From: Sphingomonas colocasiae
Lineage (GTDB): Bacteria > Pseudomonadota > Alphaproteobacteria > Sphingomonadales > Sphingomonadaceae
Direction of reading: 5' to 3'
Length of the DNA stretch: 64,000 nucleotides
Assembly (NCBI RefSeq): GCF_019880585.1
Contig: NZ_JAINVV010000015.1
Location: forward strand, 1-64,000
Numbering within the stretch: the stretch's first letter is position 1; each line of letters opens with the position of its first letter. This document shows positions 51,567 to 59,617 of this stretch, one piece after another. A program made the translations under genes and the position numbers. Under the pieces are notes generated by a model that searched no databases, was not told the origin of the DNA, and worked only from the letters and a program-made list of their open reading frames with translations.

Positions 51567-51938
51567 TCAGCGCGCCACATAGCCATGGCCGAGCGCAAGG
51601 AAGGTCTGGCGCCGCCGCACACGCTCGTCCGCGCCGAAATGCCAGACATCGGTGAAGCGCACGCGGCGCGCATCGCCCTCTGCACCGACACCGCGAAACT
51701 CGCCCAAGGCGACGACACTGTCGTCATCGGCCCAGAGCTGTTCGATATCATGCACGCCGCGTATCTGCCGCTCCTCGCGGAAGAAGTGCGAAATCTCCGA
51801 AATCCCCGAATAGGTGGCGTCGGCGCGCTCATAGACGGCATCGGCCGCGAACAGCGCAAGCACCCAATCGAGATCGACCCGGTCGATATGCGCATAATAG
51901 TCCCGGATCACGCCTTGCCGGGGTTGTGTCGTGCCCAT
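51567..51938 (-). CDS. SnoaL/NTF2-like fold protein
   Basis: 123 aa from ATG 51938, preceded by AGGTAGGGAAG. Pattern VIRDYYAHIDRVDLDWVLALFAADAVYERADATYSG, SEISHFFREERQIRG and VRFTDVWHF is typical of SnoaL-like polyketide-cyclase/isomerase folds. Function unknown. Divergent from the Lrp regulator at 52069, which may control it. Confidence 0.75.
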   Translation of the reverse strand: MGTTQPRQGVIRDYYAHIDRVDLDWVLALFAADAVYERADATYSGISEISHFFREERQIRGVHDIEQLWADDDSVVALGEFRGVGAEGDARRVRFTDVWHFGADERVRRRQTFLALGHGYVAR

Positions 51939-52068
51939 CTTCCCTACCTGGATTGCGGTTGGTTCTGACGGGATATCTACGAACGGATGCCGGGTAATTG
52001 CATCGACGGACATTCGCACTTATCGATTATATGAGTAATATCATGACCCGGATTCAGCGATTTCAAGC

Positions 52069-52542
52069 ATGACTATATCTCTGGACCAGACCGACCGCGC
52101 GATCCTGTCACTGCTGCAGCAGGACGGATCGCTTTCGATCGCCGAACTCGCGGACAGGCTGGGCATGACGCCGCCGCCCTGCTGGCGGCGCGTGAAGCGG
52201 CTGAAGGACGAAGGGGTGTTGCGGCGCCAGACCTGGATCGTCGATCCGGAAGCGATCGGCATCAACCTGATCGTCTATGCCACCATCCGGCTGGCCGCGC
52301 ACGACGCCACCGCCACCCAGCAATTTCGCGACCGGATCAAGACCTGGCCCGAAGTGCTGGAATGCTACATCCTGCTCGGCGCCATCGACGTGCTCGTCAA
52401 GATCGCGGTCAAGGACATCAAATATTACGAGGAATTCTTCTTCAAGAAGCTCTCGCAGCTTCCCGGCGTGAGGGAAGTCAATTCCAGCGTCGTCGTATCG
52501 GGCATCAAGGATACGACCGCGCTGCCGCTGGATTTCATCTAG
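52069..52542 (+). CDS. Lrp/AsnC family transcriptional regulator
   Basis: 157 aa. DNA-binding domain LDQTDRAILSLLQQDGSLSIAELADRLGMTPPPCWRRVKRL, then the RAM ligand domain (VLECYILLGAIDVLVKIAVKDIKYYEEFFFKKLSQLPGV). Regulates amino-acid-related genes in response to a ligand not identifiable here. Probably controls the divergent SnoaL-like gene. Confidence 0.9.
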   Translation: MTISLDQTDRAILSLLQQDGSLSIAELADRLGMTPPPCWRRVKRLKDEGVLRRQTWIVDPEAIGINLIVYATIRLAAHDATATQQFRDRIKTWPEVLECYILLGAIDVLVKIAVKDIKYYEEFFFKKLSQLPGVREVNSSVVVSGIKDTTALPLDFI

Positions 52543-52549
52543 TGGTCTG

Positions 52550-52601
52550 AGTGGATCGGACCTCCGTCAAAAGCAGACGCTTTTGTCGGATACGATCCAC
52601 T
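52550..52601. terminator. Nested hairpin between convergent genes (bidirectional terminator)
   Basis: Outer arms AGTGGATC (52550-52557) and GATCCACT (52594-52601); inner arms CAAAAGC (52568-52574) and GCTTTTG (52579-52585), with the extended TCCG/CGGA pairing containing one mismatch. It lies between the convergent Lrp and RlpA stops. No long T-run, so intrinsic strength is uncertain. Confidence 0.6.
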
Positions 52602-53169
52602 AGCGCCCCTTGGTGGCGAATCGGGTTCGGAGCGCCTGCAACTCGCGCTGCGACACCGGCGCCAATCCGGCCGCCGCCTTGCCCTCGCGAAGCCGCTTGC
52701 GGTCCCGCTCCGACGGTTCGACGCGGCGGACGCGCACCTGGGCATGGCCCTGCGCCTTGACGCCGAGCTGTTCGGCCGCGCCGCGCGACAGGTCGATGAT
52801 GCGCTGCGTTTGCGCGAACGGCCCGCGATCATTGACCCGGACGATGATCCGCCGCCCGGTATCGAGCGCCGTCACCTCCACATAGGTCGGCAGTGGCAGC
52901 GTGGTGTGCGCGGCTGTGATCCAGCCGGGGCGGAATTTCTCGCCATTGGCGGTGCGGTTTCCGGACTCGCTGCCATACCAGCTCGCATAGCCCAGCACGT
53001 CATAGGCGGGCGCGGCGGCAGGCACATAGGTGGTGCCGCGCACCGAATAGGGCGGCCCGATCCGGACCGGCGTATCGCTGACATCCCGGAAATTGCCGCC
53101 CGCGCACGCCGAAAGCATCAGCAGCGCCGCTGCGCTCGTGAAGCGGATCGTGATCGGATGCCCCTGCAT
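52600..53169 (-). CDS. rlpA: RlpA family septal-ring lytic transglycosylase lipoprotein
   Basis: 189 aa. Lipobox LSAC after a hydrophobic stretch (AAALLMLSACAGG), so probably an outer-membrane lipoprotein. The double-psi beta-barrel is GYASWYGSESGNRTANGEKF, VTALDTGRRIIVRVNDRGPF and IIDLSRGAAEQLGV. It lacks the C-terminal SPOR domain of longer RlpA proteins. Cleaves peptidoglycan glycan strands. Repeat copy D lies just upstream. Confidence 0.88.
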   Translation of the reverse strand: MQGHPITIRFTSAAALLMLSACAGGNFRDVSDTPVRIGPPYSVRGTTYVPAAAPAYDVLGYASWYGSESGNRTANGEKFRPGWITAAHTTLPLPTYVEVTALDTGRRIIVRVNDRGPFAQTQRIIDLSRGAAEQLGVKAQGHAQVRVRRVEPSERDRKRLREGKAAAGLAPVSQRELQALRTRFATKGR

Positions 53170-53184
53170 CTTTAGGTCCCTAAA

Positions 53185-53257
53185 GCATCGTGCGGAAAAA
53201 CGGGAACCGGTTTTCCGCAGAAAACGATGCGACAGCACATGGCGAAGCATCGTGCGG
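53185..53257 (+). repeat. Intergenic repeat, copy D (first hairpin plus restart)
   Basis: GCATCG (53185-53190) with TGCGGAAAA, AACCGG, TTTTCCGCA (53211-53219) and CGATGC (53225-53230) make one clear hairpin. A second start GCATCGTGCGG follows at 53247-53257 without its partner arm. The second hairpin of copies A to C is absent. Confidence 0.8.
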
Positions 53258-53274
53258 AGAAGATGGAGGACGGT

Positions 53275-54378
53275 TCAGGGTGCAGGCCGTGTCCGGGCGG
53301 CTTCCTGCCGCCTGCGGGCGAAGCGCCCCGCCCGCGCGGCGTTGCGCGCCGCGATCGGCGACGCGGCGAAGGTCGACTTGAACGCGCGGGTGAAGCTCGC
53401 GGGATGCTCATAGCCCGTCTCGAGCGCGATCTCGATCATCGGCATGTCCGAATCGATCACCAGATCGAGCGCCAGGTCCATCCGCAGGCGATCCCGGACA
53501 TTGCAGACCGTCTCGCCATAGAGTTGGCGAAAGCCGTGCTGGAGACGACGGCGCGACATGCCGACCATGCCGGCCAGATCGTCGACACGTACCGGCGCCT
53601 GGGGATTGGCGCGCAATATCTGCATCGCCTTCTCAAGCCTGCGGAGATCGGCGGCCGAAAGGCGCTCGCCCAGATGGACATGCGCGGCATCGGTCATCGC
53701 GGCAAGCACATGACAGATCAATTCGCTGGCCTTTGCCCGCATATAGGCGGTGCGGAACATGCCGTCATAAGGGCATTCCAGCAAATGCACCGCCGCCAGC
53801 GAAACCGCCGGATGCGTCACCGGCACATGGCGGGCGCGCAGTTCGTCGCCATCGAGGAAGGCGCGCATGTCCTGGGGCAGCGCGCGTGGATCAATGCCGG
53901 TCGCATCCCGGAAGTGCTCGCAGTCGATGACGATGCTGATCCAGCGCAGATGCTTGCCCGGCTCGTAGAAGGTTTCGACGGCGCCGCCCTCGCGCAGCCC
54001 GTAAACGGTGCAGAAGCCGCGCGTCATTGGATCGGCCGGTGTCGTCCCTCCGGGGTCGGCGAAGGGTATCACCCCATCGACGACGATCGACATCACCAGA
54101 TGATCGGTCATGCGATGGGAGCGCGGCGTCGGCATCACCGCTACCATGTCGGTGACGATCAGGCTCAGCCCATTGCCGAGTTCGTGAAACTCCCAGCCGC
54201 CGCGCGCGACATTGATATCGTAATCATACCGGAAACCCGCCTCCCCCAACGGCTTGAACCAGCCGTCATCGGCGCCGGGCGTGCGAACGCCGGTGTCATG
54301 GGCGGAGCGGAACATCCGCTTCATGTCCTGGATACTGCGCGTCGCCGGTGTCCGGGGCGGAAAGTTCGGATTCGTCAT
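53275..54378 (-). CDS. AraC family transcriptional regulator
   Basis: 367 aa from ATG 54378, six bases after GGGAGG. The N-terminal about 250 residues are an AraC-binding-type sensor of unknown ligand. The C-terminal double helix-turn-helix is RVDDLAGMVGMSRRRLQHGFRQLYGETV and MIEIALETGYEHPASFTRAFKSTFAASP. It lies downstream of, and in the same direction as, the esterase gene (155-bp gap) and may regulate that operon. Confidence 0.86.
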   Translation of the reverse strand: MTNPNFPPRTPATRSIQDMKRMFRSAHDTGVRTPGADDGWFKPLGEAGFRYDYDINVARGGWEFHELGNGLSLIVTDMVAVMPTPRSHRMTDHLVMSIVVDGVIPFADPGGTTPADPMTRGFCTVYGLREGGAVETFYEPGKHLRWISIVIDCEHFRDATGIDPRALPQDMRAFLDGDELRARHVPVTHPAVSLAAVHLLECPYDGMFRTAYMRAKASELICHVLAAMTDAAHVHLGERLSAADLRRLEKAMQILRANPQAPVRVDDLAGMVGMSRRRLQHGFRQLYGETVCNVRDRLRMDLALDLVIDSDMPMIEIALETGYEHPASFTRAFKSTFAASPIAARNAARAGRFARRRQEAARTRPAP

Positions 54379-54533
54379 CGCAGCCTCCCGCACCATGCCG
54401 ATCCCGACCGCCGGCCTCGCCGCCCCAACGCGATTGCGCCCATGCTACAGGATAGATGCGCGCAGCGCGACGACTTAACCCCGACGGTCGCCGACTTATC
54501 CGACCGGGCACCCGCATGCCGGCCGTTCGAGCA

Positions 54534-55502
54534 TTATCGGGACGTCCCGCCCAGTTGCATCGCCAGCCAGGCAGACGCCTCTTCCAGCGCCCGGTCCGCC
54601 AGCGGCGCGATCGAAACGGCTTCGAGGAAGCTGTGCGTGGCGCCCGCATAGATGCGCGATGTCACCGCCGAACCGGCGTCCGCCAGGCGCGACGCCATGG
54701 CGAGATTCTCATCCGCCAGCACGTCGCATTCGGCGATCGCGAAGAAGGCGGACGGCAGGCCCGCCGGATCGGCACGCATCGGACAGGCGAAAGGATCATC
54801 GAGATCCGCCGCATCGCGCGCGTAATTCGCCCAGAACACCGCCATCTCGGCGGTGGTCAGGTTATAGTCCGGGCCGTCATAGCGCGTGTAGCTCGGATGA
54901 ACCGGCCGGCTGTCGAGCGCGCCGTAATTGACCAGCATGGCGGCGAGAACGGGCTCGCCGGCCGCGCGCAGCCGGAGATTGGCGGCGATCGACATGTTGC
55001 CGCCCACCGAATCGCCGGCGATCGCGATGCGCGACGCATCGAGCCCCAGCGCCGAACCCTCCGCGCGGAGCCAGCGGATCGCCGAGACGATCTCGTCGAG
55101 CGCGACGGGAAACTTGGCTTCGGGCGACAGGCTGTAGTCGACGCCCACCACCGCCACACCCGCACGCGCGGCATATTCGCGCATCAGCCGGTCATGGGTG
55201 TCGAGGCTGAACATCGTCCAGCCGCCGCCATGGATATAGACCAGGATCGGCATGTCCGGCCGATGATCGGGGCGGTGGATCCGGATACGCACGCCATGCG
55301 GCCCGATCCGGCGTTCCTCGGTCGCGGCCATGACCGGCCCGCCCGCCGTCCAGGGCGCGCGCACATCTTCCGCAACGCGCCGCCGTTCGGCGAGCGGCAG
55401 GCGGTCGAAATCGGGATAGCGGCCATAGGCGGCGGCAACCTCGCGCTGGAAACGCCGGATATCGGGATCGAGATCGTCGAGGACCGGGGAACCGTCATGC
55501 AT
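54534..55502 (-). CDS. Alpha/beta hydrolase, hormone-sensitive-lipase family
   Basis: 322 aa, cytosolic. Oxyanion-hole motif HGGGW (91-95), nucleophile S165 in GDSVGGN, acid D in ECDVLADEN and histidine in GATHSF. Cleaves small esters. GAGGG precedes the ATG. Only three bases separate it from the upstream permease stop, so it is in that operon. Confidence 0.88.
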   Translation of the reverse strand: MHDGSPVLDDLDPDIRRFQREVAAAYGRYPDFDRLPLAERRRVAEDVRAPWTAGGPVMAATEERRIGPHGVRIRIHRPDHRPDMPILVYIHGGGWTMFSLDTHDRLMREYAARAGVAVVGVDYSLSPEAKFPVALDEIVSAIRWLRAEGSALGLDASRIAIAGDSVGGNMSIAANLRLRAAGEPVLAAMLVNYGALDSRPVHPSYTRYDGPDYNLTTAEMAVFWANYARDAADLDDPFACPMRADPAGLPSAFFAIAECDVLADENLAMASRLADAGSAVTSRIYAGATHSFLEAVSIAPLADRALEEASAWLAMQLGGTSR

Positions 55503-55505
55503 CGA

Positions 55506-57029
55506 TCAGCCCTCGGCGAATGCGCGGCCGAGGCGGGAATTGCGAACGCCGTAGAGCAGGTAGAAGGCGAGACCGAAGCACAGATACACTCCCAATATGA
55601 TGGCGGGCACCCACTCGCCGACTGTGGCCTTGTGGATGATGTCGAGGATGACCGGGCCGATCATCAGAATGCAGAAGAGCAGGGCGAGCACGGGCACGAC
55701 GCCCAGCCACATGCCGCCGATCCGCACGCCGCCGAACGGAACGCGGAACGGGCGCGGCAGATCGGGCTGCGTCGTGCGCAGCCACATCACGCTGATCGCC
55801 ACGGTCGCGAACACGAAGCCGGTGCCGATGCTGACAAGGTCGCCGAGCATCGAGATCGGCAGGAACGCGGCGGCGATGCCCGCCGTCAGCGCGACGAACC
55901 AGGTGCCCTGGTGCGGCGTCTGGAACCGCGCATGGACGCGGCTGAACAGCGGCGGCAGCAACCCGTCGCGCGACATGGCGTAGCAGATGCGCGAATGCGC
56001 ATAGGTGTTGACCATCAGCACCGAGCACAGGCCGGTCAGCGCGCCGACCTTGATCACCAGGGTCAGCGTCGGCAGCCCGATCGCCTCGACCGCCACCGCG
56101 ACGGGATCGGGCACGTTGAGCAGGCGATAGGAAACCAGACCGGTCAGCACCGCGGCGACCGCCATATAGACGAGCGTCGCGATCGCGAGCGCGCCCAATA
56201 TGCCGATCGGGATGTCGCGCTGCGGCTTGCGCGCCTCCAGCGCCGCGGTCGCCACCGCCTCGAACCCCAGATAGGCGAAGAACAGGATCGACGCACCGCG
56301 CAGCACGCCCTGCCAGCCATAGGTGAAGCCGCCCTGATTCTCGGGAATGAAGGGCTGCCAATTGGCCGGATCGACATGCGGCGCGCCGAAAGCGATGAAC
56401 GCGATCAGCACGCCCACCTTCACCGTCACCATGACCGCATTGATCGCCGCCGATTGCGAAACGCCGCGCACCAGGATCAGCGCGAAGAACGCGAGCGCCC
56501 CCGTCGCGACGAGGTTGACGCCGCCGCCGGTGACGAAATGCGTGCCCGCCTGCCCCGCTTCCGGCCGCATGAACGGCGTCGCGATCATCGCGGGCACCTG
56601 CACGCCGAAATCGCCGAGCAGACTGACCAGATAGCCGGAAACCCCGACCGCGAGCGCCGATCCGGCCAGCCCGAGCTCGAGCATCAGCATCCAGCCCAGC
56701 CCCCAGGCGAACGCCTCGCCCAGCGCGGCATAGGCATAGCTGTAGGATGCGCCGGACACCGGCAGCGTCGATGAGAGCTCGGCATAGCAGAGCCCGGTAA
56801 AGGCGCAGGCAAGACCCGCGATCACGAACGACAGCATCACCGCCGGCCCGGCATAGTTGGCCGCCGCCGTGCCGGTCATCACATAGACGCCGGCGCCGAT
56901 GATGCAGCCGATGCCGATCAGCACCAGATGCACCGGCCCCAATACACGCCGAAGGCCGTGATGTTCGCTGTCGTCGCGGACATCGGCGAGCGGCTTGCGG
57001 ATCAGATAGCGATTGCGTGCACGGGTCAT
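55506..57029 (-). CDS. APC-family amino acid permease
   Basis: 507 aa, about twelve to fourteen membrane helices. GPVHLVLIGIGCIIGAGVYVMTGTAAANYAGPAV is the family start and FFAYLGFEAVATAALEARKPQRDIPIGIL the central signature, as in cationic amino acid transporters. ATG at 57029 follows GGGGGCAGG; the in-frame ATG at 57068 is weaker. Between the PaiB-like gene (13-base gap) and the esterase (3-base gap). Confidence 0.89.
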   Translation of the reverse strand: MTRARNRYLIRKPLADVRDDSEHHGLRRVLGPVHLVLIGIGCIIGAGVYVMTGTAAANYAGPAVMLSFVIAGLACAFTGLCYAELSSTLPVSGASYSYAYAALGEAFAWGLGWMLMLELGLAGSALAVGVSGYLVSLLGDFGVQVPAMIATPFMRPEAGQAGTHFVTGGGVNLVATGALAFFALILVRGVSQSAAINAVMVTVKVGVLIAFIAFGAPHVDPANWQPFIPENQGGFTYGWQGVLRGASILFFAYLGFEAVATAALEARKPQRDIPIGILGALAIATLVYMAVAAVLTGLVSYRLLNVPDPVAVAVEAIGLPTLTLVIKVGALTGLCSVLMVNTYAHSRICYAMSRDGLLPPLFSRVHARFQTPHQGTWFVALTAGIAAAFLPISMLGDLVSIGTGFVFATVAISVMWLRTTQPDLPRPFRVPFGGVRIGGMWLGVVPVLALLFCILMIGPVILDIIHKATVGEWVPAIILGVYLCFGLAFYLLYGVRNSRLGRAFAEG

Positions 57030-57042
57030 CGGCCTGCCCCCG

Positions 57043-57675
57043 TCATGGCCGGACCGGTTCGACGGCATCGGCAGCTTCTATCGGCCGGCCCACCGCGTGG
57101 CGCATCGCATCGGCAAGCACGGGATCGGCCAGCCCGGCGACGATCTCCTCGAAGGTGCCCGGCGCTTCGTCCTGACCGAGCTTGAAACGGGCATCGGCGG
57201 CGATCACATGCGCGCGAAAGGCGACGATATGGGGCAGAAGCTGCCCGACGCGCGCGCCCATGCGCTCGATCGTCCACGCCTCCGGGCCGCTCCCCTCGAG
57301 CGCCGCCGCCAGGCGCACCAGCGCATCGCGATTCTCGTCCGGCACGAAGGCGATCTCGACCTCGAACTTCGCCACCGCATAGTTCCAGGTCGGCCCCCAG
57401 GAGGGATTGGAGACGAGGCGCGGCGAGATATAGCCCTGTGCCCCCTGCATCAGGATGATGGCGCGGGGATCGGCGACAAGCGCCTCGACATGGCGGTTGG
57501 CGCGCGCGAAATGCCCGAACAGCGCGATGATGCGGCCGTCACCGTCAAGCTCCGCCAGCAACGGCAGCGGCGTCGCGGCGAAACCGCCCGCCCCGTTCGA
57601 AACGACCCAGCCAAGCGGATGGTCCGAAATCAGGGCGGGCACATCGGCCGGATCCCGTGGAACGAAACAGCTCAT
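57043..57675 (-). CDS. PaiB-like FMN-binding protein
   Basis: 210 aa from ATG 57675, just after GGGGAAGG. The split-barrel pattern MSCFVPRDPADVPALISDHPLGWVV, FGHFARANRHVEAL, ISPRLVSNPSWGPTWNYAVAKFEVE and EAWTIERMGARVGQLLPHIVAFR matches the PaiB family, linked to FMN binding and negative regulation in Bacillus. First gene of the PaiB-permease-esterase operon. Confidence 0.86.
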   Translation of the reverse strand: MSCFVPRDPADVPALISDHPLGWVVSNGAGGFAATPLPLLAELDGDGRIIALFGHFARANRHVEALVADPRAIILMQGAQGYISPRLVSNPSWGPTWNYAVAKFEVEIAFVPDENRDALVRLAAALEGSGPEAWTIERMGARVGQLLPHIVAFRAHVIAADARFKLGQDEAPGTFEEIVAGLADPVLADAMRHAVGRPIEAADAVEPVRP

Positions 57676-57845
57676 GCCTTCCCCTTGCCCATGTCGCCCA
57701 TGCCCATGCCCATGCAACGGCGCGTCACCCAAAGCACCGGCCCGACGCGATATGCCGCGGATCGGCTTTTCATCGCGTCAGGATAGGCGAGCGGACACCT
57801 TCTCGCTGGTGCGATCGGGCCATTGGCTATTCCATCAGGGCATGT

Positions 57846-58790
57846 TCAATCCGGCCTGCCATGATCGGACCGAAGCGTGAGCAGCGCCTGGTGCATCCAT
57901 GTCCATTCGTTGGCGGCGGATGCGCCCGCCGGCTGCCCTTGCAAAATCGCCATCAATTGGCGGTAGCGAGCGGTGCGGCCATGATAGCTGCCATACTGGC
58001 GAAGATGCCAGTCGAGAAACGCCCGATCCGGGACCCGCGCCATCGCCTCGGCCGATCGCCGCAACCAGTCCCGTCCGATCGCCAGCCCCGGTTCGGAGCC
58101 GGGATCCACGCCCGCCGCCATCGCCGCGCAGATGGCGCCATGGACCTGTTCGGCGGCCGCGCGATAGGCGGCCGGATCGAAATCGCCGCTCCACATATCC
58201 GCCATTTCCGCCCGCAGTTCCGAGATGAAGGCGGGATCGGCCAGCATCGTGGCGAGTTCGCTCCATGCCTCTATCTGTTCGGGTGTCGGATCGTCCGGCA
58301 GTTCGGGCGTGCCGACATCGACCAGGCGATCGCGCCAGCCATCGTCGATCACCGCCCCTTCCGCGATCCGTTCGACAAATTGTTCCACCAGCGCGGCCAT
58401 CCGCGCGTTGGACAAGGTGGTCATCATCCATAATCTCCTGAGATCACTGTCAGTGGGATCATGGGAACGAAGCGTGGCGCGCAGCACCGCCGCCACCCGG
58501 CGGCGGGCAGCGATCTCGGCATCGAGTATCTCGAGACGGGTGCGCAGGACCTCGGCGAGCGACATTTGCCGAGCAAGCAGCTTGCCGATGTCCTTCAGCC
58601 CGACACCGGCGCCGCGCAGCGCGCGGATCAGGTCGAGCCGGGCAAGATCGAGATCGGTGTAAACACGGTAGTTGCTCGCCGTCCGCGTGGTCGGCGGCAA
58701 CAGGCCCTTGTCCGAATAGAAACGGATGCGCCGGACCGACAATCCGGTGAGCCGCGCCAATTCGCCGATGCTGTAACCCTTCATTCCCAT
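57846..58790 (-). CDS. MerR family transcriptional regulator
   Basis: 314 aa, long for the family. N-terminal winged helix YSIGELARLTGLSVRRIRFYSDKGLLPPTTRTASNYRVYT, then the dimerisation helix to about residue 110. The C-terminal about 200 residues are an all-helical effector domain rich in acid residues and tryptophan (WRDRLVDVG, MWSGDFDPAAYRAA). ATG 58784 is an alternative. It lies 33 bases from the TetR gene and is probably co-transcribed. Confidence 0.87.
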   Translation of the reverse strand: MGMKGYSIGELARLTGLSVRRIRFYSDKGLLPPTTRTASNYRVYTDLDLARLDLIRALRGAGVGLKDIGKLLARQMSLAEVLRTRLEILDAEIAARRRVAAVLRATLRSHDPTDSDLRRLWMMTTLSNARMAALVEQFVERIAEGAVIDDGWRDRLVDVGTPELPDDPTPEQIEAWSELATMLADPAFISELRAEMADMWSGDFDPAAYRAAAEQVHGAICAAMAAGVDPGSEPGLAIGRDWLRRSAEAMARVPDRAFLDWHLRQYGSYHGRTARYRQLMAILQGQPAGASAANEWTWMHQALLTLRSDHGRPD

Positions 58791-58823
58791 GGCGACTCGC
58801 TACCGTCTCCACCTGATGGAGGG

Positions 58824-59432
58824 TCAAGCGCCCGACAGAAACCCCTGGCAGATCGCACGCATGGCATCGCGATCGCCGGGCAACAGCGTGTCGCAGATCA
58901 CATAGCTGTAGATCATGAACGCCCGCGCCGCCGCCTGATCGGCGGGCACGCCATTGGCGATCGCGACGGATTCGAAATAGGCGAGCCGCTGGCGATCGAT
59001 CTCCGCCAGCGCGCGCGCGGCGCGATCGTCGGTCAGCGCCCAGGTGCGCATGGCGAGTTCGATCGACGCGCCGGTCTTCGCGCGATCGGTCTGCGAGATG
59101 GTGAAGAGCCGCGCGAGCCGGCCCTGCGGGCTGGCATCCATGGCGCCCAGCTCCGCGACCAGGCCGGTGGTGGTACGCTGGCGCCAATAATCGATCATCG
59201 CCTCCAGAAAGGCGTCGCGCGACTGGAAGCGCGTGTAGAACATGCCCTTGGTCACGCCCAGTGCCTCGGCGACCAGTTCCACCCGCACGGCATCGATCCC
59301 GCCGACCGCCAGGATCTCGAGCGCGGCGATGAACCAGCGTTCCGCGCTGAGCTTGGGCTTCGGCCCCGGCCGAGACCTGGCGGGCGCGCCGGGAATTTCG
59401 GGCTGCAAGGGAAGAGGTGGAAGCGGATTCAC
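58824..59432 (-). CDS. TetR family transcriptional regulator
   Basis: 202 aa from a GTG at 59432 with AGGGA six bases upstream; a TTG at 59486 is less likely. Helix-turn-helix VELVAEALGVTKGMFYTRFQSRDAFLEAM within the first 80 residues, helical ligand domain after. Divergent from the TonB receptor gene at 59618, so it likely represses that transport unit. MerR gene follows in the same direction. Confidence 0.87.
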   Translation of the reverse strand: MNPLPPLPLQPEIPGAPARSRPGPKPKLSAERWFIAALEILAVGGIDAVRVELVAEALGVTKGMFYTRFQSRDAFLEAMIDYWRQRTTTGLVAELGAMDASPQGRLARLFTISQTDRAKTGASIELAMRTWALTDDRAARALAEIDRQRLAYFESVAIANGVPADQAAARAFMIYSYVICDTLLPGDRDAMRAICQGFLSGA

Positions 59433-59617
59433 GGTCGATCCCTGACTGGAAGGCGATGGCCTAGGACGGGCGGTGACGAAGGTCAATCTTCGCGCGCATA
59501 TATCATACGAACAAGGATGAATTGATCACCCAATCTCCACGTTGATTGACAATTTCTGCAACCAGACGCATTTCTATCTCATACGGTATCGAATCAGATA
59601 GAACCGGGAGGGGAATG

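Noticed and set aside
59546-59580. TTGACA at 59546-59551 as a promoter -35 of the TonB receptor
   Set aside because: No acceptable -10 hexamer at 16-18 bases; left unassigned.
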